Origin: Gigaspora rosea
Lineage: Eukaryota; Glomeromycota; Glomeromycetes; Diversisporales; Gigasporaceae
Reading direction: 5' to 3'
DNA: 64,000 bases
Assembly (NCBI GenBank): GCA_003550325.1
Contig: QKWP01000791.1
Span: forward strand, 74,555-138,554
Shown piece by piece: positions 33,552-45,738 of this stretch. Below the pieces are notes generated by a model. That model did no database searches. It saw only the letters and a program-made list of their open reading frames with translations, and was not told where the DNA came from. The translations under genes were made by a program, and so were the position numbers. The number at the start of each line of letters is the position of its first letter. Positions within the stretch are counted from its first letter, which is position 1.

Positions 33552-34271
33552 GACCCTTATGACCTTGGAAACAATTATCTGCGTGGAATAGGAGTCGAAA
33601 AAGATGAGCATAAGGCATTCATTTATTATCAAAAATCTGTAGAGATAGTAACGCTAGTGTGAACTTTTCAAGTCGGATGCTGTTATGGTGAAGGAATTGG
33701 AGTTAAAAAAGATGAATATATGGCATTCATTTACTATCAAAAATCTGCAGAGATGAGTGATATATAATGTTGGATATTGTTATAAAAAGGAATTGGAGTT
33801 GAAAAGGACGAACATAAGGAGATATAATGTTGGATATTGTTATGAAAAAGGAATTGGAGTCAAAAAAGATGACATAAGGCATTCATTTATTATCCAGAGA
33901 TGGGTAACACTGTTATAGTGAAGGAATTGGAGTTGAAAAAGATGAACATATGGCATTCATTTACTATCAAAAATCTGCAAAGATGTGTGACATTGATGGA
34001 ATATATAATATTGGATATTGTTATAAAAAAGAAATTGGAGTCGAAAAAGATGAACATTTATTATCAAGATTTGCAGAGCGCAATGTTGGAAATTGTTATC
34101 GAAATGGAATTGGAGTTGAAAAGGATAAACATATGGCATTTTTTTTATTTTCAAAAAGCTGTCGGAATAGGGAATATTTATGCAATTTATTATCTTGGAG
34201 AATGTTATCAGAATGGAATTGGAATTAAAAAGGATTTAAAAAAAGCTTTTGAATTGTATTTGAAATCTTAA
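33552..34271 (+). pseudogene. Sel1-like repeat protein, broken
   Basis: About eight Sel1-like units can be read across shifting frames, each with the GIGVEKDEHKAF-IYYQKSAEM pattern (for example near 33585, 33695, 33790, 33920, 34030, 34110, 34215). Sel1 repeats are about 36-residue helical pairs that form scaffold superhelices. In AM fungi they are commonly joined to TKL kinases, and are greatly expanded. Frames slip repeatedly, and the two long overlapping frames (33900-34271 and 33950-34228) are alternative readings of the same repeats. The last unit (CYQNGIGIKKDLKKAFELYL) is in frame to a stop at 34269-34271. The neighbouring 33770-33840 stretch is itself a near-duplicate (GATATAATGTTGGATATTGT twice). 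No kinase part is visible nearby. Confidence 0.7.
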
Positions 34272-34279
34272 ACTTGGTG

Positions 34280-35017
34280 ATGTTGATGGAATAAAAAGCG
34301 TTGGATGTTGATATCAAAATGGTATTAGAACAAAAAAAAAAGTTGAAAAAGGCCAAACATTGGTTTCGAATGTGAGTTTTTCTTTTCTTTTTTTTTCAAA
34401 GTAAAATAGAATACTAAATGCTTAATAATTATAATTGTAGAGAAAAAAAATAAATTTCAAGGCATTGTTTTTCGTGCGATTTTTTTTTCATTTTGCAAAA
34501 ATTTTATATCTATTAATTTATTAATAATAAATACAGTACAAAATAAATATTTAAGAATAATCCTTTAGATAATGGTTTGAATTAGAAAAATTCCGTAGAA
34601 GATTTTATAGTACTACATAATATGGGTGCAGCCAAAGAACTTTTTGTCTCAGCTAAATAGGTATTGTCATATTCCAAAAATGCACTAATTAATAATTGAC
34701 TTACTATTGTGCGTTTATTTTATTCAACAGTCTAAATGAGAAAAAAATTCTACTGAGATAGAAAACTATAGTGGAATGTTTTAAGCTAATTATTGTTGAA
34801 GCAAATTTGGAATCGAAAAGAATAAAAACTATTTATTCATTTTAAATCAATTGAGGTGAGTTAAGCTTTTTGATCATATGAAATTGAGTTTGAAAAGAAT
34901 GAACATGACAGTCATTCAATTTTTAAAATCTGCCAAGACAAGATCCGAAGAAGATCATTTGAAAGATCAAAATTCCGTCCAGTCTACCTATATGATGTCC
35001 CAAAATACTTTTATCAT
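34280..35017. other. Intergenic, no gene
   Basis: AT-rich sequence downstream of the Sel1 relic. A few weak Sel1-like words (GIEKNKNYLFILNQLR-style near 34810-34850) may be further decayed units. No supported gene. Confidence 0.4.
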
Positions 35018-35364
35018 ATATGGGGTGTCGTAAGTTAAAAGGGCCCATTTTTACATATAGTTTATTTTGAGATAATTGAGTTTAATCATTTGTTTTGATT
35101 TTCGGACTGATCTGGAATTAATCAAATGTCATGATTTTGATTGGTTAAAGGTAACAGGTAACTATCGGGTAACCTCGTGATGTGCTTGCCCTACGCAGCC
35201 TTGTGTAATTTTTTCTTTACATTACTTTGATTTTTTATTATGCAAATCAACTTTCCTTTATAATTGAAAAATGTCAATCATGCCAAAATTTATATGAATC
35301 TAATAAAAACTCATTTTTCAAAAAATTGTAAAAATGGGCCCTTTTAACTTGGGACACCCCATAT
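35018..35364. mobile_element. MITE, ATATGGGGTG family, copy 1
   Basis: The ends ATATGGGGTGTCGTAAGTTA and, inverted, ATATGGGGTGTCCCAAGTTA pair, followed by AAAGGGCCCATTTTTAC on both sides. The interior matches 52781-53108 in the opposite orientation (TTATTTTGAGATAATTGAGT, TTTTGATTTTCGGACTGATC, GGTAACAGGTAACTATCGGG). The target duplication cannot be separated from the ATAT of the end. Confidence 0.8.
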
Positions 35365-35967
35365 TGCGACCCGATCCAAATATCACTATTTTAAATCAAT
35401 ATTATTTTCAAAATATTTACGATTGATGTATATATTTTTTAATTGTTTATATTTACTTATAAACATTTTTTCATATTATATTAATTCGATTTGTATAAAA
35501 TTTTAAATTTTATTACAATTATTTGGTAATAATTTTAAAACATTATACAATAAAAAAGGTCTAATCTATCACGCACTGATAATATATATAAGTAGAGATT
35601 GGGCCCGGGATGGTGGGAATAATAAAATATCTCTATAGTAATATATGTGAGTTTATTTACAGAACCTGCTATTCCAGGAACACGATGTATGCCAGCTTCT
35701 TCAAGGTCTAAATATAAATGATAATAAGGTCGTTATATTTTATAATACAGAAAACAAAATCAAACATAGCGTCATTCTTAACAGATATCACAGAATTAAT
35801 AAGATTTATAACAAGCGTAGGTTTGTGATTGGTATTTTGAGATTTCGAAGATGAATTCGTATTGCCAGAGTGAGTAGTCGATTGCCATGTATTTGTTAAA
35901 ACTATCGAAAATGGGCGTACGGCATGTTTGATAAATGATTCACCCTGGATTTGTTACATGGCCTTGG
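35365..35967. other. Intergenic, no gene
   Basis: AT-rich. A block at 35620-35690 resembles the dispersed repeat of 9755-9945. Nothing else is seen. Confidence 0.35.
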
Positions 35968-36316
35968 CTATTGTTTTTCAAGTAATTTTGCTTGTTCATT
36001 TTGTTTTTTTTTGTAGCTTGTTCTGCATCTCACAAATATCTTTTGCAAGACGTTCTTTTTTTTTTTTGATCCCGTTTGACTTTCTCCTGTTGTTTGGCAA
36101 CAAGTTTGTAAAAAGGTTTTTGTAATTTTTGGCCGTTTTGGTGGAGTATTGGAGACACAAATCATATTATTTTCTCGAGAAACGATCTTTTTAAGAAAAC
36201 GTATGTGAGTCTTACCTATAGACTTTTGCATAACGCTTATTAAATCACTAAAATCTACTACAGGCTTGTGATCTCAAACTGATTCTGAACTAAAAACTTC
36301 AAATTTCATATTAGTT
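35968..36316 (-). pseudogene. Unidentified coiled-coil-like fragment
   Basis: Minus-strand reading MKFEVFSSESV, then KPVVDFSDLISVMQKSIGKT, HIRFLKKIVSRENNMICVSN and PPKRPKITKTFLQ. After a slip in an A run, a Lys/Glu-rich stretch follows in other frames (AKQQEKVKRDQKKKK, RLAKDICEMQNKL). It has the look of a genuine decayed exon. I do not recognise the family. Confidence 0.3.
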
Positions 36317-36711
36317 CAGTATAAAAAAGTTGTGATTTCTTAAGAATACTGTATATAAAAATATAAAAAAGCAAAAAAAAATTGCAACCGCCTACCGTCT
36401 CAGTCTTTTACTATATGGCGACAAATTCAACTATGCTATCGATAATTTCTTTATTTACAACCCAATATCAACGAAGACCTAAAACTAGTAAATTCTGAAC
36501 TAACGTTATCTCTGCTCAAGTATCAAATAATCTTTATTCATTAAATGAGCATCGTCACAAACACTATTTAAATGTGTAAACTTCAAAAATTTGAGAACGA
36601 TTAATTAAAAAGATAGTATCGGGAAAATAACTAATAACGATAAAAAATAAAAAAAAAGGAATTTAGGTCACCGGGTACCAGATATTGTACTGCTTGCAAA
36701 ATTGTACGTGC

Positions 36712-39700
36712 TAGTGAATGTGGCCGATCAAAATTTATCGGCTAAGCTTAGCCGATAAATTTTGGTCAGCTTAGTTGGCTTAGCCGATTTACTAATCGGG
36801 TCTCAATCACATGACCAGATACGTTCATTTATATAGCAAATACTTAGATTATCGAACTTTAATTTATTTGGATTGGTTCCATGGGTCCGCGAATACAATA
36901 TAAATAGCCACCAAATTTAAAGGGAAATACGGTGAATAATTAATTGAGTAATGTTCGTTTTAACTTCTAAGAATTCTAAGAAAGAACAGGTACTCTTTTT
37001 TTTTTTTTTTTTCTCGAGCTAATAAAATGTATTGTATTTTCTTTAAGGGTTTCAACTTTTAGAGACTAGGATCGGACCGGACTAGTCTCACCATTTAATA
37101 CCCTAAACGCTAAACATTAAATTCTTAGCAATAGAGTCGCCCGGGTTAAAAATACTTTAAATAATTGAAAAAACCGAAAATAAAAGTCGAAATTACAAGA
37201 TCAGGTAAGATTTAATAAGCGTTTATTTAATAATTTTTTTTTTAATGTTCATCTAACTTTATTTTTTTTTGTATAAAAACGAATTCTCGTTACTTCTACC
37301 CACACTGTTAACAAATCTATCAAGGTAGCTTTTTTTTTATACTAGTTTAAATCAGAATAGGGATTAAAACAATTCTGGTTTTCTTTAAAAAAAAGTAGAT
37401 CATGAACTGTGTTGGGAAAAAGACGATTTCATTTATCAGTTATGACGTTTCCGGCATCAGAGAAGAGACGCTCTGAGGGAACTGAGGTTCCTGGAATTGC
37501 CAAATACCGTCGTGCTTGTTGTGCCATTAAGGGAAGTGTTAATTTATTATCTCGCCAAAAGACTAAGGGGTTATGTTTTTTATAAAGAGGATCAGAAGGG
37601 TCGTATTTTATCATTTGGGGCATGTCTAAATACACCTTTAGTTCGTTTTCAATAGGGCAAACTTCTTGAAAAGTTTTTTCAAATAATGAATTTAATAAAA
37701 AAGAAGATGATCTATTTTCAATTGAAGGTATTGTTGAGTTTATATTTTTTGCAGCTTCCATCCTGCATTTTAATTCATTTTTCATTGGTTCTAGTTTTTC
37801 TGGCTCAAAGCTTAGGTCCTTAAATCTTGGGTCGAGAATAGTAGCGATATAACCTTCAACTCCAGGCTCATCCCAACGGTTTCCAAATGAAAGCTCTATC
37901 TCATCACGTACATCACGAACAATTGGATGTTTAAGTATCGCTTCATTTTCAAATAGATGATCTTGTAATATTTTAATTAATGGTAACATCATTGAAAAGG
38001 TAGGATATTGATCGCCACCTATTATGGTTGTAACATGCGCAAAGGGACCTAGCAACTTAACCAACTCTTGAATTCCTAATAAATCTTCTTCTTCAAAGAG
38101 CAACTCTTCTAATGCTTTAGCATTTTTTCTAATATTCCTATCTTTATCTTTTGCAAGATCTTTTTGTAGTTTTTTTATAGCTTCGTAAAGATAAAGTAGA
38201 CGTTCTAACAATGAATGGGTTGAGTTCCATCTGGTCACGGTATCGTTGGATATTGGATCAAGAGCAGAAATATTTTTATTGTTAAGTAATGGATTTTTTC
38301 TTTAAATATTTCAATTTGTATTAATCGTAGTCTTTCTCTAATTTTGTCTTTCCCAGCAACAAATGAATTTAGAGCTTTTGCACGATCAATTAAGTCAGTA
38401 GCCTGTTTTAAACCATCTGTAATACCGAGTTGAATGGTATGAGCTGTATATTTTATATGTAAAATCTCAATATTTTTTAATGCTTTTACCATTGAACTGG
38501 CATTATCAGTTACACCGGCTACATATTTGTCACTTAAACCCCATTTAGCTAACTCTCTTAGTAAACAATCTTTAATTCGATCGGATGTATGTGGATATAG
38601 GAAACTTTCAATAGTGAGTATAGCTTTATGCATTTCAAATTCTGAAGAGAGCCAGTGGGCCGTAATTCCAATATATAGTTTGTGGTCTTGAGTCCACAAG
38701 TCTGTGGTAAATGCAAAAGATTCTAACGTATTGTCAATTAAATTTCTTAAACTATTTTCGGTATAGTTTACTGCCTCATACATTTTTTGTTTAAACATAT
38801 CTCTACCCGGAAATTGATATTGTGGCTCTGCTTCATATAAAAGATCATGAAATCGGTCATTTTTTAAAACATTGAAGAGTTGCATATCATCAATTATCCA
38901 AGCTAAGATTCGGGAGGTAATTCTGTTTTGTTTTTTTTCTGGCAATGGCATTCTACGACTAAATAATTCTGGCAGAGTAGATTGAGATGAATCTAATTGA
39001 ACAGTTAGTGGTTGGGTTATTTCTTTAATACCACTTAGAGGTAATAAAGGCCCATTTTTATCTAATCTATTATCAGCTCGGAGATGAGATGCTAAATTTG
39101 TTGTACTGGTTGAGAGTTCAAAAGTACTTGGGCATTGTTGCTTTTTATCATTATCGCCAACCTATACTTGGCATATAACTTTTTTGTTAAGTTTGTCTTT
39201 TTTCATGTGTTTCCATACCCAACTTTTCCCCGGCTTAGACCTTTTTTTAGTATTAATATTGGGTAATTTACTAATTTTTCTTTTATTTTGAGTAAACATA
39301 TGTAAAATATTAGGCGATTCTTCATTTAAAGAAGGTGCATTATTTAAAGAATATTCATTTTCTGATGAAAGTTCATTAGTCGGAAAAGATTCACTATCTA
39401 ATGGCAAATGAAGCTCTTCATCTAGCGATAAAGATCTTCTTTCATCATCAGATGAGAATAATTCTTTATTTGAAATTAAATTCGATCCTTCGCCTAGTGA
39501 TATATGTGGTTCATCTAAATACAAGTCTTCATCAGAAAAATTTTTTAAGGACATTTTGTAAAGTGGATTGATTATTAACGAATATTGAATTTGATTAAAG
39601 GTAACCGTTTTCTTTTTATATGCATTTGATTTAATATAAATTAATATTTATTTTTTGTAAATTATATGCCTTGCATAAGGTCGTTTGCTTGGCTTGAATG

Positions 39701-40929
39701 AGTCATTTAGGGCGTGAATTTACACTGTATGAACCGTCTTCAAATAGTTACGTGGCTATATTTATTACATTTATAAATTGTTCCAATTTTTTTTTTCTCA
39801 ATATTAATATTGTTTGTACTTTCTATAATTAAAATACATATGGATGACAACGAGATGATTCTTTTAAGATATTGATTTTGGGCTGTTAAGGCTAAATCAA
39901 GCTTTAGATAAACCTAATTTTATTAAAATCATCATATATAATCAGATATCTTTTATACATTATAAATTGAATGGGAAGCTTTATAGTAGCATGTTGCGAA
40001 ATCGGTAAGTAAGAATTTTCAAAATCGCATATTAATATGTATTTCTTATTTTTGAATTTTTTTTTTATAGAGAAAATTACTTTTTTTCAGAGTAACGTGC
40101 GTAGATGCATATCAGCTCAATACTATTTACAAACGAGTCAGGACAATACCTCAAAAATTTTATTTACACAACCTGCTTTGGGGCTATTAAATAAAAGTTC
40201 TAATATTACAATTTTATATTGTTTTTTGATATAGCATATATATGTTGGAAGTTGAGATATTTCCAGTGCAGGGTGTCAAAGTGGACAAAATAACGCGGGA
40301 CAACCAAAAATCTCTCAAAATACACAACTACATCGGATAAGTATCATTATTATTTATATTTGTACGTGCTTTTTCTAAATTAACTATTTATTTTGGGTAT
40401 AGCGCAAATTTAATTATAAACAATGTATCCAAATATGATTAATGGATACGTTTAAATTATGAACCTTTCGTCAATTGTCCTTTGTTATGCGGCAGTATTC
40501 TCATGCTACATCCGATTTAGTAATAATTATATATTATCATTAAAATAATCTATTAATGGAAATGTAATCATTGAATATTCCCACCGCATGATTATGATGC
40601 ATTTTAAATAAAATTTCCTGTGATAACTGATCCCGATGATTTTAATAATAGCATACATTTTTTATGCTTTACAATTGTTATAAATTATGATGCCGGGAAA
40701 GGAGAGATATTTTTGGCAATTTGTAATACAAAATAATTAAATAAACCTGTTTAAAGTGCCCGAGAATATTCATTGATGAAAAAAAAAACCTGTTTTTGTG
40801 CGTAATCACGTTAATTATATTTTCTATTTTTGGGAAAATAAAAATCGATTAGCCGATTTTGAAAAAATCGACCGGCTAAGCCGAAAATTTTTGGCTTAGC
40901 TGACTTTTTCATATTAGCCAAAATCACTA
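36712..40929 (-). mobile_element. hAT transposon, near complete, with TIRs and 8-bp duplication
   Basis: The left end TAGTGAATGTGGCCGATCAA and the right end inverted TAGTGATTTTGGCTAATATG are hAT-type TIRs. They continue into subterminal GGCTTAGCCGAT/GCTAAGCC motifs repeated on both sides (36735-36800, 40845-40915). Flanks are GTACGTGC (36704-36711) and GTACATGC (40930-40937), an 8-bp target duplication with one mismatch. The only cargo is a BED-finger hAT transposase on the minus strand (39554-37342). The 5' region 39555-40929 is non-coding. The transposase has three interruptions, so this copy is probably non-autonomous, but its ends look usable in trans. The mismatch in the duplication and the few breaks indicate a moderately young insertion. 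Confidence 0.92.
37342..39554 (-). pseudogene. hAT (BED-type) transposase, three interruptions
   Basis: Starts MSLKNFSDEDLYLDEPH with an acidic, Ser-rich N-terminus. A BED zinc finger follows (residues about 110-165): SWVWKHMKKDKLNKKVICQV, then a stop at about 39162-39164 where the second Cys should be, then KKQQCPSTFELSTSTTNLAS and HLRA. The same frame continues through MPLPEKKQNRITSRILAWI, TTDLWTQDHKLYIGITAHWL (first catalytic Asp region), GVTDNASSMVKAL and HTIQLG. A one-base slip near 38276-38281 shifts the frame, which resumes DPISNDTVTRWNSTHSLLER. The C-terminal hAT dimerisation region reads RRYLAIPGTSVPSERLFSDA and GNVITDK, then TGA in place of a CGA Arg codon, then NRLFPNTVHDLLFFKENQN and a natural stop at 37342. 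The element otherwise has the normal length and order of a hAT transposase. Confidence 0.92.
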
Positions 40930-40937
40930 GTACATGC

Positions 40938-42452
40938 TGTATATGTATCAGTAAATAGTGTCAAATGAGCTGACGCACATTGTAGATCAATTTTTGGAGT
41001 GCGTCAAAAAAATTAGTAATTCCAGAAATCAGCAGATATGAAATATGCCGAAATTCATATCGACGATATCGAAAAGATAGCAATAGGCAGAATTGAAAGA
41101 CAAAAGGCCAAAAAACAAAAAGCTTCTTAGATCAAACAACCATTATTTGCAAAGAAAAAAAAGTATATTAATAAGACACAATAGCAAAAACAACAAAAAA
41201 TGAATTGAACTATACTCACAAAAGCTCAGAGATGCCCTTATGAAACCTAACGTATTTACAACCCAGAAAGCCAATAATGACACGCCCTCAAGAAAACTTT
41301 AAGATGCTAGAAAGAAAAATTAAGCATTAGTAAGCATTCACAAGTAAAACAAGAACAATACTTTTCAAGATTCCAAAGACATACTCCCAGAAAAGCTCAA
41401 AACGCACTATAAAAAAACAGGCATTAATAATACATTTATAACTAAAATATGAATAAATAAATGAAATCATGCTTCTGCCAAAATTCAAAACTACGTGAAT
41501 CAACCCAAAAAGGCACAGCGCACTAATATTAAACATACTATGGCACTAAAGGTAGTAAATGGTGTCACCAACAATAATAGCATAAGATTATATGAAGGTT
41601 AGCGAAATCACAAAAATGCAACAACAGTTCAATATCGATAACTTCACTAATGCCAGAACAATAGTAATGACTACAGTAATACAAAAGCCTATAACTACAG
41701 TCTTAGTAATGATTAACCAGCAACAACACGGTGAAGTTATAATATTGATGATACCAAAGCAACGATACTCAACTGAATGCATTATTCACCATTTAAAAAA
41801 AAAAGTTAGTAATGAAAACTATGAAAACACAACAATAGAGCCAATGGTTCAATGAATTCACCTCTCCACTAGCAACAAGCCCTAGCAAATAATCTGTGCT
41901 AAAAGTTGACTACCATAAAACTGCACTAACCACAAGTCCAAGCCTACAACAGAACGTTAAAATCATACAACCAGAAACAGAGTCAGCAAGAATGGAGATA
42001 TAAACAACACCAAAGGCAGTTGAAAGAACTGTGAAATCACAACAGTGAAACCATGATAGACAAGATAACTATAATTCGAAAGGAAAAATGTTTAGTAATA
42101 ATAATAAAAAAAAACCAGTAATTATCGATTACTGGATTATCACTGATTGTTTATGTACCCGTGATTAGGTGTAATAGTACACCAAAATATAAATTTCTTT
42201 TATTTCTATAAAAATAAAGGGTAGTTAAATTTTATAATTTTAACCAGAGGTTAAAATTAGTTAAATTCTTAAAAATATATCAAAAGCATAATTTTGAATT
42301 TTATGTCTGTTTATATGCATGTTTGGATTCTAAAGTTCAAGACACAGAGGCACACACATGCCTTTTGGGCAGCATACCTATAGGCATACCTTTTAGCTGT
42401 TGGGCATGCCCTAGTCATATAACATAAATGGCATATCTGATTTGCTAGTATA
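40938..42452. other. Low-G, CAA/ACA-rich region, no gene
   Basis: From about 41040 to 42060 the plus strand is rich in A and C with few G or T runs, giving frames such as 41592-41855 with no recognisable motif. A GGCATGCC-rich block begins near 42340 (see the outer repeat around 42461-42828). Confidence 0.4.
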
Positions 42453-42960
42453 GTTGGAAGCATTGTTGTCATGGGACACAGACACGGACTTCAGACAGTC
42501 CGGGACAGAACGTCCGGGACATGTCCGCCCAGAATTTTTTTTGTCCCGAACATTCAGCTAATAAACACATAATAACCAGCCAATAAAATTCTTTGTATCC
42601 TCTGGAAATTATCACATAACCCAAGCCAATGGTCTGCATAATTCCGCAATTTGATTGGTTTACCCGGCGGACATGTCCCGGACATATTAGGGACAAAGTT
42701 AAAAATTAGGCGGACATTGTCCGTGTACAATATCATGCGGGACAATATTGGGACATGTTCCGAACGTCCCATCCCGGACTGTCTGTGTCCTTGTAAAATT
42801 GGCGGGACAATGTCCGTGTACAACACTGGTTGGAAGTAATCAGAAGTGTAGACAGTCAAGCAACATCAAAGAACAGAAAGCATATTTGATATTTTCTATA
42901 CAAAAAGGGCATGCCTTAACTCATGGCATGCCCTCAGAAGCATGCTTAATTTTTTACCCA
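42340..42960. repeat. GGCATGCC-rich inverted block around a hAT MITE
   Basis: The left part (GTTCAAGACACAGAGGCACA, CATGCCTTTTGGGCAGCATA, GGGCATGCCCTAG) and the right part (GGGCATGCCTTAACTCATGG, CATGCCTTGAACC) are partly inverse. This suggests an older element into which the MITE at 42461-42828 inserted. The ends are uncertain. Confidence 0.45.
42461..42828. mobile_element. hAT-type MITE rich in GTCCGGGAC motifs, copy 2
   Basis: Inverse orientation relative to 26296-26567. Right end inverted CAGTGTTGTACACGGACATT is identical to the left end of copy 1; left end CATTGTTGTCATGGGACACA. A perfect 8-bp repeat GTTGGAAG flanks it (42453-42460, 42829-42836). It is longer than copy 1 because of extra internal motif repeats. 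Open frames within are artefacts. Confidence 0.88.
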
Positions 42961-42979
42961 TGCCTTGAACCCTACTAGA

Positions 42980-43614
42980 TTCATATATTAGTGAACAATA
43001 ATGCATATTCACACATTTGTAACATGTAATACATGATGATTGCTTTAGATTTACAACAGTTTTTTAAACTGTTTCCTAGTATTTCTTCAACTTGGAAATT
43101 ACCTCAAATAGTTCAATATATTTCTTCTAAGATAAAAACCTTAAATACCCTCACAATTTACAAGTGTAAAAATGAGTTCTAATAGTTTTTGTGCCCATTT
43201 TGCAATTAACATTTTCTCTAAATTAGAGACAATTCTAAATACAGTATTCCTTTTCAAAGCCCTGTCAAAACCTAACAAGTTGATCCACCATATCGGTTTC
43301 ATAATTCAAATTCGATAACCTGCCATTTCTGATAACTGATACTCAAATATCAGATATCTATAAGATATCGGGTTTATTAGATAATATTAATCGATTCAAA
43401 TCTGACTTCATATCACCAAATATATATGTATAAATATAATCTGGTCAATTATATTTATCTAGGATCATGCGACCATTAGGCTATTAGTATCTTAAATCCA
43501 ATAACCTTTCAAAGCTGATACAAAAGCTGTCTGCCATTCACTTTGATTTGAAAGGGTATACTACTATACTGTATAAATTATTTATACAGTATGTATATAC
43601 AGTATATATGTATG
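42980..43614. other. Intergenic, no gene
   Basis: Ordinary AT-rich sequence. A TACAGTATGTATATACAGTATA simple region lies near 43585-43610. No coding pattern. Confidence 0.35.
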
Positions 43615-43669
43615 TACGTACTAAAGCTGCTGGTGAAACTAAACTGTAATGGTGCACCGATTTTCACTA

Positions 43670-43865
<196 letters not shown>

Positions 43866-43900
43866 TAGTCTAAATAGCCAATAATATTGAAGTGTTCATC

Positions 43901-44494
43901 AAATATATTTTTTTAAAAATTTTAATTTTTCCGTCGAACGTAAAAATCAAAAGTCAATTAATAAAAACTTCTCCAATACTTATGAAAATTTTGTGATAAG
44001 TGTATTTTGACCTGCTGAATAAATCGATTTTAATTGATTTGCTTAGTAAAATTTAGACTTTACTATGTAGCAACACTTGTCGATTGTGGGTCGAATATAT
44101 TTTTTTAAAAAACTTCAATTTTTCTGTCAAACGTAAAAATCAAAAGTCAATTAATAAAAAATTCTCCAATACTTATGAAAATTTTGTGATAAGTGTATTT
44201 TGACCTACTGAATAAGGTTACTTAGTCGATTTTAATCGATTTGCTTAGTAAAATTTAGATTTTACTATGTAGCGACATTTGTCAATTGTGGGGCGAATAT
44301 ATTTTTTTAAAAAATTTTAATTTTTCCGTCGAACGTAAAAATCAAAAGTCAATTAATAAAAAATTCTCCAATGCTTATAAATATTTTGTGGTAAGTGTAT
44401 TTTGACCTGCTGAATAAGGTTACTTAATCGATTTTAATCGATTTGCTTAGTAAATTTTAGACTTTACTATGTAGCGACTTTTGTCAATTGTGGG
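43901..44494. repeat. Three tandem units of about 200 bp
   Basis: Units at 43901-44092, 44093-44294 and 44295-44494 share GAACGTAAAAATCAAAAGTC, CTCCAATACTTATGAAAATT, GTGTATTTTGACCTGCTGAA and GTCRATTGTGGG. They are 90% or more alike by eye. Confidence 0.9.
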
Positions 44495-44703
44495 TAGCTT
44501 ATTCTCAGGCCAAAGACGTTTTTGAGATTTTTTTAAATATTATAAAATTTGATTGGTCAATAGTCCTATCACTAGGGGGAGGGGGTCAGGACAGGACAGT
44601 GACACTGTCAGGACCTATGTAAACCCTAATCACGTAATTTACTGCACTTCCCTTATTACTAATAAATTTCAAAATAATACATTTTAATTAAAAAATTATT
44701 TAA

Positions 44704-45066
<363 letters not shown>

Positions 45067-45120
45067 TAGACAATTTTTTATGGTCAAATTAAAATATTAT
45101 TCTAGTGTACTAGGGTGGAA

Positions 45121-45729
45121 CATCAACTATGTAAATCAAAACTATGTTAGATACATTGATCAATTTATTATGATCAAATTTTTATTGGCGAAATTAATGT
45201 AATAAATTGAATATTATTTTTATATTGTTTTAATTATAAAAAAAAAAGCAATATTCTAAAAGATTCACATGAGTATTGTACTTATTTTTTGAGGTTCTTT
45301 TGAATGAGAAATGTTCTTTAGAACCATTTCAAAGGTTCTATATTTAATTTTTTCAATAGCTCTAAATAAGGTTTAAATTATAGTTTCGATAGTTTTTTTT
45401 TTATTTTAATTAACAAAATTCAACTTATTCTATAAGACAAATATACAAAACTTATATATCGATAAAAAATTTGAAAATATAGTTTTATTCTTTAGCATCT
45501 TATAAACAATTCGTGAAAGTTTCAAGATAAGTCGATTTCTTGATAATAAGTTGAATCGCTTTGAAATTTCAATTATTATTAATATTATGTTCTTACTGTG
45601 ATTACAGTTAAATGTACAATCCGAATTTGATAAATTTAATAGCTGTTTGTGTAATGTAAAAATCTGTGATATGAAAAATGCTATAGTTATCTAACATAGT
45701 TTTGATTTCTTAGTTGATGTTCCACCCTA
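45121..45729. mobile_element. Foldback MITE, TAGGGTG family, copy C
   Basis: Ends TAGGGTGGAACATCAACTAT and, inverted, TAGGGTGGAACATCAACTAA, then AATCAAAACTATGTTAGA on both sides. A perfect 9-bp direct repeat CTAGTGTAC flanks it (45112-45120, 45730-45738). The interior resembles copy A (TACATTGATCAATTTATTAT, AAAATCTGTGATATG), so A and C are one subfamily. Confidence 0.9.
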
Positions 45730-45738
45730 CTAGTGTAC

